From the NCBI GenBank assembly GCA_900545865.1, contig URAN01000003.1:1-64000 (forward strand): a DNA stretch of 64,000 bases. The letters are read 5' to 3'. The stretch comes from an uncultured Eubacteriales bacterium (GTDB taxonomy: Bacteria > Bacillota > Clostridia > Monoglobales > Monoglobaceae). The notes beneath the pieces are model-generated. The model had not been told where the DNA came from. It worked only from the letters and a program-made list of their open reading frames with translations, and searched no databases. The position numbers and the translations under genes were made by a program. This document shows, piece after piece, positions 42,091 through 50,452 of the stretch (position 1 is its first letter; every line of letters starts with the position of its first letter).

Positions 42091-43371
42091 ATGAAAGATT
42101 CAAACAAAGTTCTTGTAATAGGCGGCGGCGGCAGGGAACACGCCATTATACACAAGCTTAAAGAAAGCGATAAAGTTTCAAAAATTTATTGCGCCCCGGG
42201 CAACGGAGGTATCGCACGCGATGCCGAATGTGTACCTATCGGCGTAATGGAATTTGACAAGCTTGTTGATTTTGCCAAATCAAATGAGATAGATATGGTT
42301 ATGGTTGCCCCGGATGACCCTCTTGCAGCAGGCGCGGTAGACGCATTTGAAAACGCGGGAATTCGTGCATTCGGCCCGAATAAGCGCGCCGCGATAATCG
42401 AGGGCAGCAAGGCTTTTTCAAAAGATTTGATGAAAAAATATAATATTCCGACCGCAAAATACGAGGTGTTCTCAAACAGTGTCGAGGCGATAGGCTATAT
42501 TAAAGAACAGGACACCTACCCCATTGTTGTCAAAGCCGACGGACTTGCTTTGGGTAAAGGCGTTATCATTGCCGAAACATTTGAGGACGCCGAAAAAGCG
42601 GTTCACGAAATTATGGACGACAAGGTGTTCGGTTCTGCCGGCGGCAAAGTCGTTATCGAGGAGTTCCTCACGGGCCCAGAAATATCGGTTTTAGCGTTTA
42701 CGGACGGAAAAACCATAAAACCTATGGTTTCCGCCCAAGACCACAAAAGAGCTTTTGATAATGACAAAGGCCCGAATACGGGTGGTATGGGAACATTTTC
42801 GCCAAGCAGAATTTATACGGATGAATTGGCGGATGAGTGTATGAAAAATATATTTATTCCCACAATGAATGCAATGAATTCCGAAAACAGGACTTTTAAA
42901 GGCGTATTGTATTTCGGATTGATGAAAACGCCCGACGGCGTAAAGGTTATAGAATATAATTGCCGTTTCGGCGACCCCGAAACCCAAGTCGTTCTTCCTC
43001 GTCTCGAAAGCGACTTATTTGAGATTTTTGATGCGGTTATCGATGAGCGTCTCAATGAAATTGATATAAAGTGGAATGACGGTGCTGCGGTCTGTGTTGT
43101 GCTTGCCTCGGGCGGATACCCGCGCAAATATCAAACAGGCTATCCGATTGAAGGACTTTGCCGCGCAGAAAGTGCGGGCGCATTAATCTTCCACGCAGGA
43201 ACAAAGGCGGACGGAGATAATATTCTTACCTCGGGCGGAAGGGTTCTCGGCGTAACAGCGGTCGCTTCTAATCTGGATGATGCGATTAAAACCGCCTACG
43301 GTTATGTTGACCTTATAAGTTTTAAAGATATGCACTATCGTAAAGATATAGGAATTAAAAAATATAATTAA
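42091..43371 (+). CDS. purD: Phosphoribosylamine-glycine ligase (GAR synthetase)
   Basis: A 426-residue ATP-grasp enzyme catalysing the second step of purine synthesis (phosphoribosylamine + glycine + ATP to GAR). Motifs: N-terminal VLVIGGGGREHAI, the ATP-grasp PIVVKADGLALGKGV (about 145-160) and GNTGGMG-like GPNTGGMGTFSP (about 230), the metal-binding EYNCRFGDPETQVVL (about 290), and the C-terminal domain with VLASGGYPRKY. ATG 42091 is chosen since GAAAGGA lies 10 bases upstream. It is alone here, not in a pur operon, and is closed by a strong bidirectional terminator. Confidence 0.97.
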   Translation: MKDSNKVLVIGGGGREHAIIHKLKESDKVSKIYCAPGNGGIARDAECVPIGVMEFDKLVDFAKSNEIDMVMVAPDDPLAAGAVDAFENAGIRAFGPNKRAAIIEGSKAFSKDLMKKYNIPTAKYEVFSNSVEAIGYIKEQDTYPIVVKADGLALGKGVIIAETFEDAEKAVHEIMDDKVFGSAGGKVVIEEFLTGPEISVLAFTDGKTIKPMVSAQDHKRAFDNDKGPNTGGMGTFSPSRIYTDELADECMKNIFIPTMNAMNSENRTFKGVLYFGLMKTPDGVKVIEYNCRFGDPETQVVLPRLESDLFEIFDAVIDERLNEIDIKWNDGAAVCVVLASGGYPRKYQTGYPIEGLCRAESAGALIFHAGTKADGDNILTSGGRVLGVTAVASNLDDAIKTAYGYVDLISFKDMHYRKDIGIKKYN

Positions 43372-43377
43372 AATATT

Positions 43378-43410
43378 AAAACGCGTTGGCGGCCATCGCC
43401 AACGCGTTTT
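43378..43410. terminator. Bidirectional terminator between purD and nrdG
   Basis: A perfect 14-bp GC-rich stem (43378-43391 with 43397-43410) with a 5-base loop, flanked by T or A tracts on both sides, lies between the convergent stop codons. Confidence 0.92.
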
Positions 43411-43413
43411 GCG

Positions 43414-43935
43414 TTATAAATCATATAAAACAACTTCGTTTTTTAAAAGGGTTTTTTGAACATCGATTATTCTTTGATTTTCGGAACCTCTGAATTTAAG
43501 CGAAATATTTTTCTCTTCCTCTTTATATCTTCCGTCAACGAGCACATCGGTTAATTCAAGTATTTTTTGAGTGTATTCGCAATTTGCTCTGCAATCCTCG
43601 GAAAGCAATTCTTCGTATGTAAAGCCGGTAAAAATCCATATATTTTTATTCGGAAGCTCACTCCGAACTCTCTTTAGGAACGGATATAATCCCTCTTGAT
43701 TTGACGGTTCAAACGGCTCGCCGCCCAAAACGGTTAAACCTTTAATATATGAATTTTTCAGCAATCCCAGAATATACTCCTCTGTATCTTTTGTAAATGG
43801 CTTTCCGTACTCAAAATCCCATGTCTGGGGTTGAAAACAGTTCTTGCACATATTTCGGCAGCCCGATACAAAAATCGATACCCTCACCCCGACTCCGTTC
43901 GCTATGTCACAGTTTTTTATTTCTCCGTAATACAT
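43414..43935 (-). CDS. nrdG: Anaerobic ribonucleotide reductase activating protein
   Basis: A 173-residue radical SAM activase that installs the glycyl radical on NrdD. The cluster motif is GCRNMCKNCFQPQTWDF (Cys about 26/30/33), followed by LTVLGGEPF, the SAM-binding GGE motif, and IWIFTGFTYEEL. There are no extra ferredoxin clusters, which distinguishes it from the GRE activase at 15954. AAGGAG precedes ATG 43935. It follows nrdD after an 80-base gap that holds an attenuator-like hairpin. Confidence 0.96.
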   Translation of the reverse strand: MYYGEIKNCDIANGVGVRVSIFVSGCRNMCKNCFQPQTWDFEYGKPFTKDTEEYILGLLKNSYIKGLTVLGGEPFEPSNQEGLYPFLKRVRSELPNKNIWIFTGFTYEELLSEDCRANCEYTQKILELTDVLVDGRYKEEEKNISLKFRGSENQRIIDVQKTLLKNEVVLYDL

Positions 43936-43957
43936 TATTCATACTCCTTTTTGATAC

Positions 43958-44001
43958 AAAAATCGGGTAGAGCGTTTTTGGTATGCCCCTGCCCGATTTT
44001 T
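43958..44001 (-). terminator. Terminator or attenuator between nrdD and nrdG
   Basis: A 10-bp stem AAAAATCGGG (43958-43967 with 43992-44001) around a 24-base loop lies just after the nrdD stop on the minus strand. It may reduce nrdG expression relative to nrdD. Confidence 0.6.
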
Positions 44002-44015
44002 CTTTCGGCTTTATA

Positions 44016-46190
44016 TCAAAGGTGCATTACTCTTTCCTTTATTTCCTGAGTCCTGCCTTGATTCCAAAACTGTGTTCCTATATATCCGCAAGTCCTTCTT
44101 GCAACGTTCATTGTATCTTGGTCGGTGTTTCCGCATTGCGGACATTGCCAAATCAGCTTTCCGTCCCGCTCTTTTATCTCGATTTCACCATCCCAGCCGC
44201 AAGCCTGACAATAATCGCTTTTTGTATTGAGTTCGGCATACATAATATGGTTATAAATAAATTTCATTATTTCCAATACAGCCTCAATATTATTTTGCAT
44301 ATCAGGAACCTCTACATAGCTGATAGCACCACCCGGCGATAATGCTTGGAACTTAGCCTCAAACGCAAGCTTATCAAATGCGTTTATTTTCTCGGTAACG
44401 TGTATGTGATAGCTGTTGGTTATATATCCTTTATCGGTTACACCTTTGATTACACCGAAACGCTTTTGCAAGCATTTTGCAAATTTATATGTCGTACTCT
44501 CAAGCGGTGTACCGTAAAGAGAATAGTCTATATTTTCCTCCGCTTTCCATTTAGCGGTGTATTCATTCAGCTTTTTCATAATCTTTAATCCAAGTTCTTC
44601 GCCCTCGGGTTCGGTAAGCTTTTTACCGATAAGGCTGTAAACACATTCCCAAAGTCCGGCATATCCGAGCGAAAGCGTCGAATATCCGCCGTGCAGATAT
44701 TTATCTATCTTTTCGCCTTTTTTTAATCTCAACAACGCTCCGTATTGCCACAAAATCGGGGCAACATCCGAAACAGTACCCTCAAGTCTTTCGTGACGGC
44801 ATTGCAAGGCGCGATGACATAATTCCATACGCTCATCGAAAATCTTCCAGAATTCGTCCATATTTTTATGCGCCGACAAACCGATGTCTACGAGATTTAC
44901 GGTGATTACACCCTGGTTGAATCTGCCGTAATATTTCGGCTTTCCGTTTTCATCGACATAAGGCGTTAAAAAGCTGCGGCAGCCCATACAGGTATAACAA
45001 TGTCCCTCGCCGTTTTTGTCAATTTTGTTTTCAAGCATAATTTTTTCGGATATATAATCCGGAACCATTCTTTTTGCCGTACATTTCGCCGACAATTCCG
45101 TCAGATAATAATACGGGTCGCCCTCATGAATATTATCATCTTCGAGTACATATATAAGTTTTGGGAAAGCGGGTGTAACCCAGATTCCCTTTTCGTTTTT
45201 AACCCCTTGATAACGCTGTTTCAATACCTCTTCGATAATGATTGCGAGATCGGCTTTTTCCTGTTCGTTTTTCGCCTCGTTCAAGTACATAAAAACGGTT
45301 ACAAAAGGTGCCTGACCGTTTGTTGTCATAAGTGTAACGACCTGGTATTGAATTGTTTGTACTCCTCTTGCGATTTCGACGCGCAGACGCTTTTCGACAA
45401 TCTTTTTAAACGTCTCTTTGGGCAGGGTAATATTTATCTCATCAATTTCTTTTTTCAAATCTCTTGCGATTTTTTCACGGCTTACCTGAACGAACGGTGC
45501 GAGGTGAGTCAGCGATATTGACTGACCGCCGTATTGGTTTGACGCAACCTGTGCGATTATCTGTGTTGCTATATTGCACGCGGTCGAAAAGCTGTGCGGA
45601 CGCTCGATGAGCGTACCTGTGATAACCGTACCGTTTTGCAGCATATCCTCGAGATTAACCAAATCACAGTTATGCATATGCTGTGCATAGTAATCGCTGT
45701 CATGAAAGTGGATTATTCCCTCATTATGAGCGTCAACAATATCCTGAGGAAGCAAAATACGATTTGTTATATCCCTTGAAACCTCTCCTGCCATATAATC
45801 ACGCTGAGTTGAGTTGACAACGGGATCTTTATTTGAATTTTCTTGTTTTGCCTCTTCGTTATTACGCTCCAAAAGGCTTAAAATTTTGCCGTCGGTTGTG
45901 TTGGACTGGCGAACCAGAGTTCTTGTATATCGATATGTGATGTAAGCCTTGGCAACTTCATATGCCCCGTGAGCCATAATTTGACGTTCAACAAAATCCT
46001 GTACCTCTTCCACGCTCGGCGAATGACCTATATTTTCGCACGCCAAAACAACCCTGTGCGCAATGCGCTCGATTTGTTTTTCGGTCATCCTCGACTCTTC
46101 CGCAACGGCACAATTTGCTTTTGAAATAGCTTTGATAATCTTCTCTTTGTCAAATGTCACTTCCGAACCGTTTCTTTTAATAATTTTCAT
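44016..46190 (-). CDS. nrdD: Anaerobic ribonucleoside-triphosphate reductase (class III)
   Basis: A 724-residue glycyl radical enzyme that makes dNTPs under anaerobic conditions. The N-terminal ATP-cone (about 1-90; KRNGSEVTFDKEKIIKAI) gives allosteric control by ATP/dATP. Middle motifs include HFHDSDYYAQHMHNCDL and GEGHCYTCMGCRSFLTPY. The C-terminal zinc site is CQACG and CPQCG, and the radical Gly 702 is in RTCGYIGTQFWNQGRT. ATG 46190 is chosen because GTGAGGGG lies 9 bases upstream; an upstream ATG at 46217 falls in a tandem repeat. NrdR-box-like sites lie over the promoter. Confidence 0.97.
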   Translation of the reverse strand: MKIIKRNGSEVTFDKEKIIKAISKANCAVAEESRMTEKQIERIAHRVVLACENIGHSPSVEEVQDFVERQIMAHGAYEVAKAYITYRYTRTLVRQSNTTDGKILSLLERNNEEAKQENSNKDPVVNSTQRDYMAGEVSRDITNRILLPQDIVDAHNEGIIHFHDSDYYAQHMHNCDLVNLEDMLQNGTVITGTLIERPHSFSTACNIATQIIAQVASNQYGGQSISLTHLAPFVQVSREKIARDLKKEIDEINITLPKETFKKIVEKRLRVEIARGVQTIQYQVVTLMTTNGQAPFVTVFMYLNEAKNEQEKADLAIIIEEVLKQRYQGVKNEKGIWVTPAFPKLIYVLEDDNIHEGDPYYYLTELSAKCTAKRMVPDYISEKIMLENKIDKNGEGHCYTCMGCRSFLTPYVDENGKPKYYGRFNQGVITVNLVDIGLSAHKNMDEFWKIFDERMELCHRALQCRHERLEGTVSDVAPILWQYGALLRLKKGEKIDKYLHGGYSTLSLGYAGLWECVYSLIGKKLTEPEGEELGLKIMKKLNEYTAKWKAEENIDYSLYGTPLESTTYKFAKCLQKRFGVIKGVTDKGYITNSYHIHVTEKINAFDKLAFEAKFQALSPGGAISYVEVPDMQNNIEAVLEIMKFIYNHIMYAELNTKSDYCQACGWDGEIEIKERDGKLIWQCPQCGNTDQDTMNVARRTCGYIGTQFWNQGRTQEIKERVMHL

Positions 46191-46208
46191 TTCAAAATTC
46201 CCCTCACT

Positions 46209-46236
46209 TTTACTCATTCATATTTACTCATTCATA
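46209..46236. repeat. Perfect 14-bp tandem duplication in the nrdD leader
   Basis: TTTACTCATTCATA occurs twice head-to-tail (46209-46222, 46223-46236) between the promoter and the nrdD start. On the minus strand each copy includes ATGAATGAGTAA, a three-codon minimal frame. It looks like a slippage duplication. Confidence 0.8.
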
Positions 46237-46244
46237 TAGCCAAA

Positions 46245-46303
46245 ACACAATATATTGTATATCGGGCAGTATCTAATATAGCATATATAGCATATATTGT
46301 CAA
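46245..46303 (-). promoter_or_regulatory. nrdDG promoter with two NrdR-box-like sites
   Basis: Minus strand TTGACA (46303-46298) and TATATT (46280-46275) have a 17-base spacer. ACACAATATATTGTAT (46245-46260) closely resembles the NrdR box consensus; a weaker copy around 46278-46293, centred about three helical turns away, overlaps the promoter. NrdR binds such pairs when dATP is high and represses ribonucleotide reductase genes. Confidence 0.65.
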
Positions 46304-46516
46304 GAGGAAATTTGCCTTGTAACACAATTGTTACATACATTTTATTCCATAAACCCGCGTAATCCGCATAAAATAAGGGTTTGATTAAATTCCTGTTTTT
46401 TAAAAATTTTTCGGTCGAAAAATTCGACTTTTTTCATAGATTTTCATTATCGGTTTTCTTTTTATAACCGTTAATCTTTAATCGATATTGTTCAAATTTT
46501 TTAAAGCATTTTACGT
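46304..46516. other. AT-rich intergenic stretch between nrdD and the DtxR-type gene
   Basis: No gene is visible. The only structure is a short palindrome GTCGAA-AAA-TTCGAC (46414-46428) followed by six T, which could be a weak plus-strand terminator or an operator. Confidence 0.4.
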
Positions 46517-46545
46517 TTGACATAAATTCCATCTTATGTTATAAT
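46517..46545 (+). promoter_or_regulatory. Consensus promoter of the DtxR-type regulator
   Basis: TTGACA (46517-46522) and TATAAT (46540-46545), both perfect, with a 17-base spacer, 99 bases upstream of the start codon. Confidence 0.88.
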
Positions 46546-46644
46546 AAAGAAAAGAATCTGAGAGCCTGTTAAAATTTGTTAATTAACTTTGTAATATAGA
46601 TTTTTTCACCAATTGACAATAAATATAAATCGGAGGTTAAATCA

Positions 46645-47019
46645 ATGGTAATAAAAGAGTCTGCCGAAAATTATTTAGAGGCTATTCTTATGATAAAAAA
46701 CAAAAAAGGTGCTGTTCGCAGCATCGACATAGCAAATCATCTTAATTTCACCAAGCCGAGTGTCTCAGTTGCAATGAAAGGCTTCAGAAAGGACGGATAT
46801 ATTGTTGTTGATGATGACGGCAATATTAACCTTACCGAAAAAGGTATGCAGATAGCCGTCGGCATTTACGAACGCCACGAGGTGATAGCAAAGGCTCTGA
46901 TTGCTCTCGGCGTTGATAAAGAAACAGCGTATGAGGACAGCTGTAAAGTTGAACATGACATAAGCCAGCAAACATTTGACAAAATTAAAAGCTATCTTCA
47001 CAAAAAAGATATAATCTGA
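46645..47019 (+). CDS. DtxR/MntR-family metal-dependent transcriptional regulator
   Basis: A 124-residue regulator with a winged helix-turn-helix (about 1-65; SIDIANHLNFTKPSVSVAMKGFRKDGYI) and a dimerisation/metal-binding helix domain (about 66-124). Candidate metal ligands are in ERHEVIAKALIALG and the CKVEHDIS motif (Cys, Glu and His). It lacks the third SH3-like domain of long DtxR proteins, so it is of the short MntR/IdeR-like type, sensing manganese or iron. CGGAGG precedes ATG 46645. No metal transporter gene is adjacent; a putative small RNA lies just downstream on the other strand. Confidence 0.92.
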   Translation: MVIKESAENYLEAILMIKNKKGAVRSIDIANHLNFTKPSVSVAMKGFRKDGYIVVDDDGNINLTEKGMQIAVGIYERHEVIAKALIALGVDKETAYEDSCKVEHDISQQTFDKIKSYLHKKDII

Positions 47020-47037
47020 CATAGATATTCAAAGCAC

Positions 47038-47078
47038 AAAACCGCAGCGGAATCATATCGGAAATCCGTTGCGGTTTT
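47038..47078 (+). terminator. Intrinsic terminator of the DtxR-type gene
   Basis: A 14-bp stem with one G-T pair (47038-47051 with 47065-47078) and 13-base loop, followed by TTTTATTAT. Confidence 0.88.
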
Positions 47079-47109
47079 ATTATATCACAGGTATCTAAAC
47101 CTTTTAGGC

Positions 47110-47210
47110 AATAATAAAGCCCGAGATATTAAGCTCGGGCGAGAGTTCCCTATAAGACGTTTATCTTATAAGGGGGAAATGAAAAAAAGAGTGTTAGTTA
47201 ATTGTGGTAT
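47110..47210 (-). ncRNA. Candidate C-rich small RNA of about 100 nt
   Basis: A promoter (next entry) predicts a start near 47210 on the minus strand. The transcript would contain a pyrimidine-rich unpaired stretch ending in CCCCC, a first hairpin (CCC-TATAAGA with TCTTATA-GGG, 47174-47148), a CTCTC linker and a terminator hairpin GCCCGAG/CTCGGGC (47140-47119) followed by TTTATTATT. No start codon with a ribosome binding site is present. The C-rich single strand resembles RsaE/FsrA-type sRNAs that pair with ribosome binding sites. The alternative is a long tyrS 3' end with its terminator. Confidence 0.5.
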
Positions 47211-47216
47211 ACATAT

Positions 47217-47245
47217 ATAATACACTATTTTAATCAAAATTTCAA
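47217..47245 (-). promoter_or_regulatory. Promoter of the candidate small RNA
   Basis: Minus strand TTGAAA (47245-47240) and TATTAT (47222-47217) with a 17-base spacer, located 80 bases after the tyrS stop and pointing away from tyrS. No protein gene lies downstream of it within reach. Confidence 0.6.
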
Positions 47246-47327
47246 CCTCAATTTAAGTTGAATTCATAAAAAAATATGCGCTGTTTTTTGTTTAATCTGC
47301 ACAAAATATTGCGTTAGTGTTAAAGGC

Positions 47328-48554
47328 CTACCCCAAAATAAGCTTTAAGAAGGTCTTTTTGCCTTTTTTAACAATCATTTCACCATCTTTAAAATACTCG
47401 GAATTAATAATCGTGTCAACACCGCTGACCTTTTCTCCGTTTATCGAAAGCCCGTTTTGCTGAACCAATCTGCGTGCCTCGCTCTTTGACGGACAAAGTT
47501 TAACATTTACAAGCATATCCAAAACATTTATGCCCGATTCGATTTCCGATTTCGAAATTTCAGCCGATGGCATATTTTCCGTATTCGAACCACCGGCAAA
47601 TATAGCCGTTGCCGCGTCATTCGCTTGCTTTGCCGCTTCCTCGCCGTGCACCATTTTGGTAACTTCGTAAGCCAACAGGCACTTAATCTTGTTCAGTTCC
47701 TGTCCTTCCAGCTTTTCATATTCGCGTATTTGTTCCATCGGAATAAAAGTAACGAGTTTCAAAAGTCTTATAACATCCTTGTCATCAACATTTCTCCAGT
47801 ATTGATAGAATTCATACGGCGAAACTTTTTCAGGATCAAGCCACAGCGCGCCTTTTTCGGTTTTGCCCATTTTTTTGCCCTCAGACGTTGTAAGCAGAGT
47901 GAACGTCATACCGTATGCCTGTTTACCTTCTTTACGTCTTATAAGCTCGATTCCGCCCAATATATTCGCCCACTGGTCATCGCCGCCGAATTCCATAAGG
48001 CAATCATATTCTTTATTAAGTTTATAAAAGTCAAACCCCTGCATAAGCATATAGTTAAATTCAAGGAATGTAAGACCTTTTTCCATTCGTGTTTTAAAGC
48101 ATTCGGCGCTGAGCATTCTGTTTACCGAGAAATGAACGCCGACTTCGCGCAAAAAGTCAACATAGTTGAGCCCGAGAAGCCAGTCCGCATTATTAACCAT
48201 TATTGCCTTTCCGTCCTCAAAGTCAATAAACTTTGACATCTGCTTTTTGAAATTGTCCGCGTTATGCTGAATGATTTCCTGTGTAATCATCGGACGCATA
48301 TCGGTTTTTCCCGTCGGGTCGCCGACCATAGTCGTACCGCCGCCCAAGAGAATTATGGGGCGATGACCTGCGTTTTGCATATGTTTCATTACTATGAGCT
48401 GCATAAAATGACCGATGTGCAAGCTGTCTGCCGTCGGGTCAAAACCGATGTAGAATGTTATCTTTTTTTCGCCGAGAATCTTACGGATTTCGTCCTCATG
48501 AGTGGTCTGTGCTATAAGACCTCTCTCTTTAAGTGTGTCAAATACGTTTTCCAT
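47328..48554 (-). CDS. tyrS: Tyrosyl-tRNA synthetase
   Basis: A 408-residue class I aminoacyl-tRNA synthetase charging tRNA-Tyr. The HIGH motif is PTADSLHIGHFMQL (about 38-51), the tyrosine-binding region is MLMQGFDFYKL and FGGDDQWANILGG, and KMSKS appears as KKMGKTEKGALWLDP (about 228). A C-terminal S4 RNA-binding domain (SKSEARRLVQQNGLSINGEKV) is present. ATG 48554 is chosen since GAAAGGA lies 8 bases upstream; TTG 48560 is too close to it. No T-box leader is present. It follows aspS by 45 bases and is likely in the same operon. Confidence 0.97.
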   Translation of the reverse strand: MENVFDTLKERGLIAQTTHEDEIRKILGEKKITFYIGFDPTADSLHIGHFMQLIVMKHMQNAGHRPIILLGGGTTMVGDPTGKTDMRPMITQEIIQHNADNFKKQMSKFIDFEDGKAIMVNNADWLLGLNYVDFLREVGVHFSVNRMLSAECFKTRMEKGLTFLEFNYMLMQGFDFYKLNKEYDCLMEFGGDDQWANILGGIELIRRKEGKQAYGMTFTLLTTSEGKKMGKTEKGALWLDPEKVSPYEFYQYWRNVDDKDVIRLLKLVTFIPMEQIREYEKLEGQELNKIKCLLAYEVTKMVHGEEAAKQANDAATAIFAGGSNTENMPSAEISKSEIESGINVLDMLVNVKLCPSKSEARRLVQQNGLSINGEKVSGVDTIINSEYFKDGEMIVKKGKKTFLKLILG

Positions 48555-48599
48555 TTTCAAATTCCTTTCAAATAAATACTTTTATAAAACAATCTCGAA

Positions 48600-50420
48600 T
48601 TATTCCAAGTTTTCGGATTCGTCGTTCTTTTCTATTTTTGTAACCTTGATGCACAAATCATCGAGCTGTTGTTGGTCAACAATATCGGGCGAATGCATCA
48701 TAAGCTCTGACGCATTTTGAACTTTCGGGAATGCAATGACATCTCTGATTGAATCACAGCCTGCCATTATCATTGCAAGCCTGTCAAGTCCGTAAGCAAG
48801 TCCGCCGTGAGGGGGCGTACCGTATTTAAATGCTTGCATCAGGTATCCGAATCTTTCCCACGCCTGTTCATGAGTAAAGCCGAGAGCCTTAAACATCTTC
48901 TCTTGCAAAGCAGCGTTGTAAATCCGCAGACTTCCACCGCCGATTTCACTTCCGTTTAAGATAATATCATACGCTTTCGCTCTGACTTCGCCCGGTGCTG
49001 TTTCGAGCTTGTCTATATCCTCATCAAACGGGTGTGTGAAAGGATGATGCATCGCAACATACCTATCCTCTTCCTCTGAGTATTCGAGCAGTGGGAATTC
49101 GGTAACCCATAAAAAGCTGTATTTGTTCTTGTCAATAAGGTCGAATCTGCGCGCGACTTCCAAACGCAGGTTTCCGAGAGCGTCATAAACAACACTGTCT
49201 TTATCCGCGATAATCAAAACACCGTCACCGGGCCTTGCGCCTGTTTTGTCAAGTATTGCCGAAACGGTGTCCTCATCGAGGAATTTTGTTATTTGCGACC
49301 TTAAACTTCCGTCCTCTTCTACAACAATCCACGCCATACCTTTTGCACGATAAGTCTTTACATATTCGGCGAGAGAATCAAGTGTCTTTCGTGTAAGCTT
49401 TGACGAAAGTCCCTCTGCCACGATACAACGGACGCTGCCGCCGTTTTCTATCGCACCCGAGAACACTTTGAATCCACAGTCCTTAACCTCATCGGATATG
49501 TCAACAAATTCCATTCCAAATCTCATATCTGGTTTATCCGAACCGAAACGATTCATGGCTTCACGATACGGCAGTCTCAAAAACGGTGTTTGAACATCTA
49601 TATCCAAAACCTCTTTGAATACACGTTTTAAAAATCCCTCATTAATATTTATAATTGTATCAATATCAATGAACGAAAGCTCCATATCCAGCTGAGTAAA
49701 CTCGGGCTGACGGTCGGCTCTCAAATCCTCATCCCTAAAGCATCTCGCAATCTGGAAATATCTGTCATATCCGCCGAGCATAAGCAGCTGTTTATACTGC
49801 TGAGGCGATTGCGGCAGTGCGTAAAAGTTGCCCGGGTGAACACGGCTCGGCACAAGATAATCGCGCGCACCCTCGGGTGTGCTTTTGGTAAGTATCGGTG
49901 TTTCTATTTCAAGAAAGCCGTTTTCGTCAAAATAATCGCGTGCAATCTTGGCTATTTTATGACGCATAATAAGATTCCTTTGCATATCGGGGCGTCTGAT
50001 GTCAAGATAGCGATATTTAAGACGCAAAGCGTCATTTGTATCGATTCCCTCTTCTATATAAAACGGCGGTGTTTCAGAACCGTTTAAAACACGAAGTTCG
50101 GAAACCAAAACCTCAATCTCTCCCGTTTCCATATCGGGATTGATGTTCTTTTCCGTCCTCAAAGCAACCTCGCCGACAGCAGCGATAACGTACTCGCTTT
50201 TTAATTGGGTTGCCTTTTCAAATACAGCCGAATCCGTTTCATCATTGAAAGATAACTGTATAATACCGCTGCGGTCGCGCAGAGTTACAAAGTCAAGTCC
50301 GCCGAGTTTACGATTGCGCGCAACCCAGCCGCAAAGAACAACTCTCTCGCCTGCGTTTTCTTTTTTCAGAGTTCCGCACATATGTGTGCGTTTAAGTCCT
50401 GCCATTGTTTCAAATTCCAT
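48600..50420 (-). CDS. aspS: Aspartyl-tRNA synthetase
   Basis: A 606-residue class IIb synthetase of the bacterial type. It has the N-terminal OB-fold anticodon-binding domain (GERVVLCGWVARNRKLGGLDFVTLRDRSG, about 25-52), class II motif 2 (FRDEDLRADRQPEFTQLDMEL), the bacterial GAD insertion (about 290-420) and motif 3 (GLAYGLDRLAMIMAG). Whether it charges only tRNA-Asp or also tRNA-Asn is not decided here. ATG 50420 has GGAGG 8 bases upstream. It follows hisS by 32 bases, the usual hisS-aspS pair of Firmicutes. Confidence 0.97.
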   Translation of the reverse strand: MEFETMAGLKRTHMCGTLKKENAGERVVLCGWVARNRKLGGLDFVTLRDRSGIIQLSFNDETDSAVFEKATQLKSEYVIAAVGEVALRTEKNINPDMETGEIEVLVSELRVLNGSETPPFYIEEGIDTNDALRLKYRYLDIRRPDMQRNLIMRHKIAKIARDYFDENGFLEIETPILTKSTPEGARDYLVPSRVHPGNFYALPQSPQQYKQLLMLGGYDRYFQIARCFRDEDLRADRQPEFTQLDMELSFIDIDTIININEGFLKRVFKEVLDIDVQTPFLRLPYREAMNRFGSDKPDMRFGMEFVDISDEVKDCGFKVFSGAIENGGSVRCIVAEGLSSKLTRKTLDSLAEYVKTYRAKGMAWIVVEEDGSLRSQITKFLDEDTVSAILDKTGARPGDGVLIIADKDSVVYDALGNLRLEVARRFDLIDKNKYSFLWVTEFPLLEYSEEEDRYVAMHHPFTHPFDEDIDKLETAPGEVRAKAYDIILNGSEIGGGSLRIYNAALQEKMFKALGFTHEQAWERFGYLMQAFKYGTPPHGGLAYGLDRLAMIMAGCDSIRDVIAFPKVQNASELMMHSPDIVDQQQLDDLCIKVTKIEKNDESENLE

Positions 50421-50452
50421 TATTTATTCCTCCGATTTTAATATTACGTTTT

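Noticed and set aside
46209..46236. Direct repeats considered as the start of a CRISPR array
   Set aside because: There are only two 14-base units with no spacer, and no cas genes. No CRISPR-like spaced repeats were noticed elsewhere in the window.
47110..47327. T-box or other riboswitch for tyrS
   Set aside because: The structures lie after the tyrS stop codon on its own strand, not upstream of it, and no T-box core sequence is seen before hisS, aspS or tyrS.
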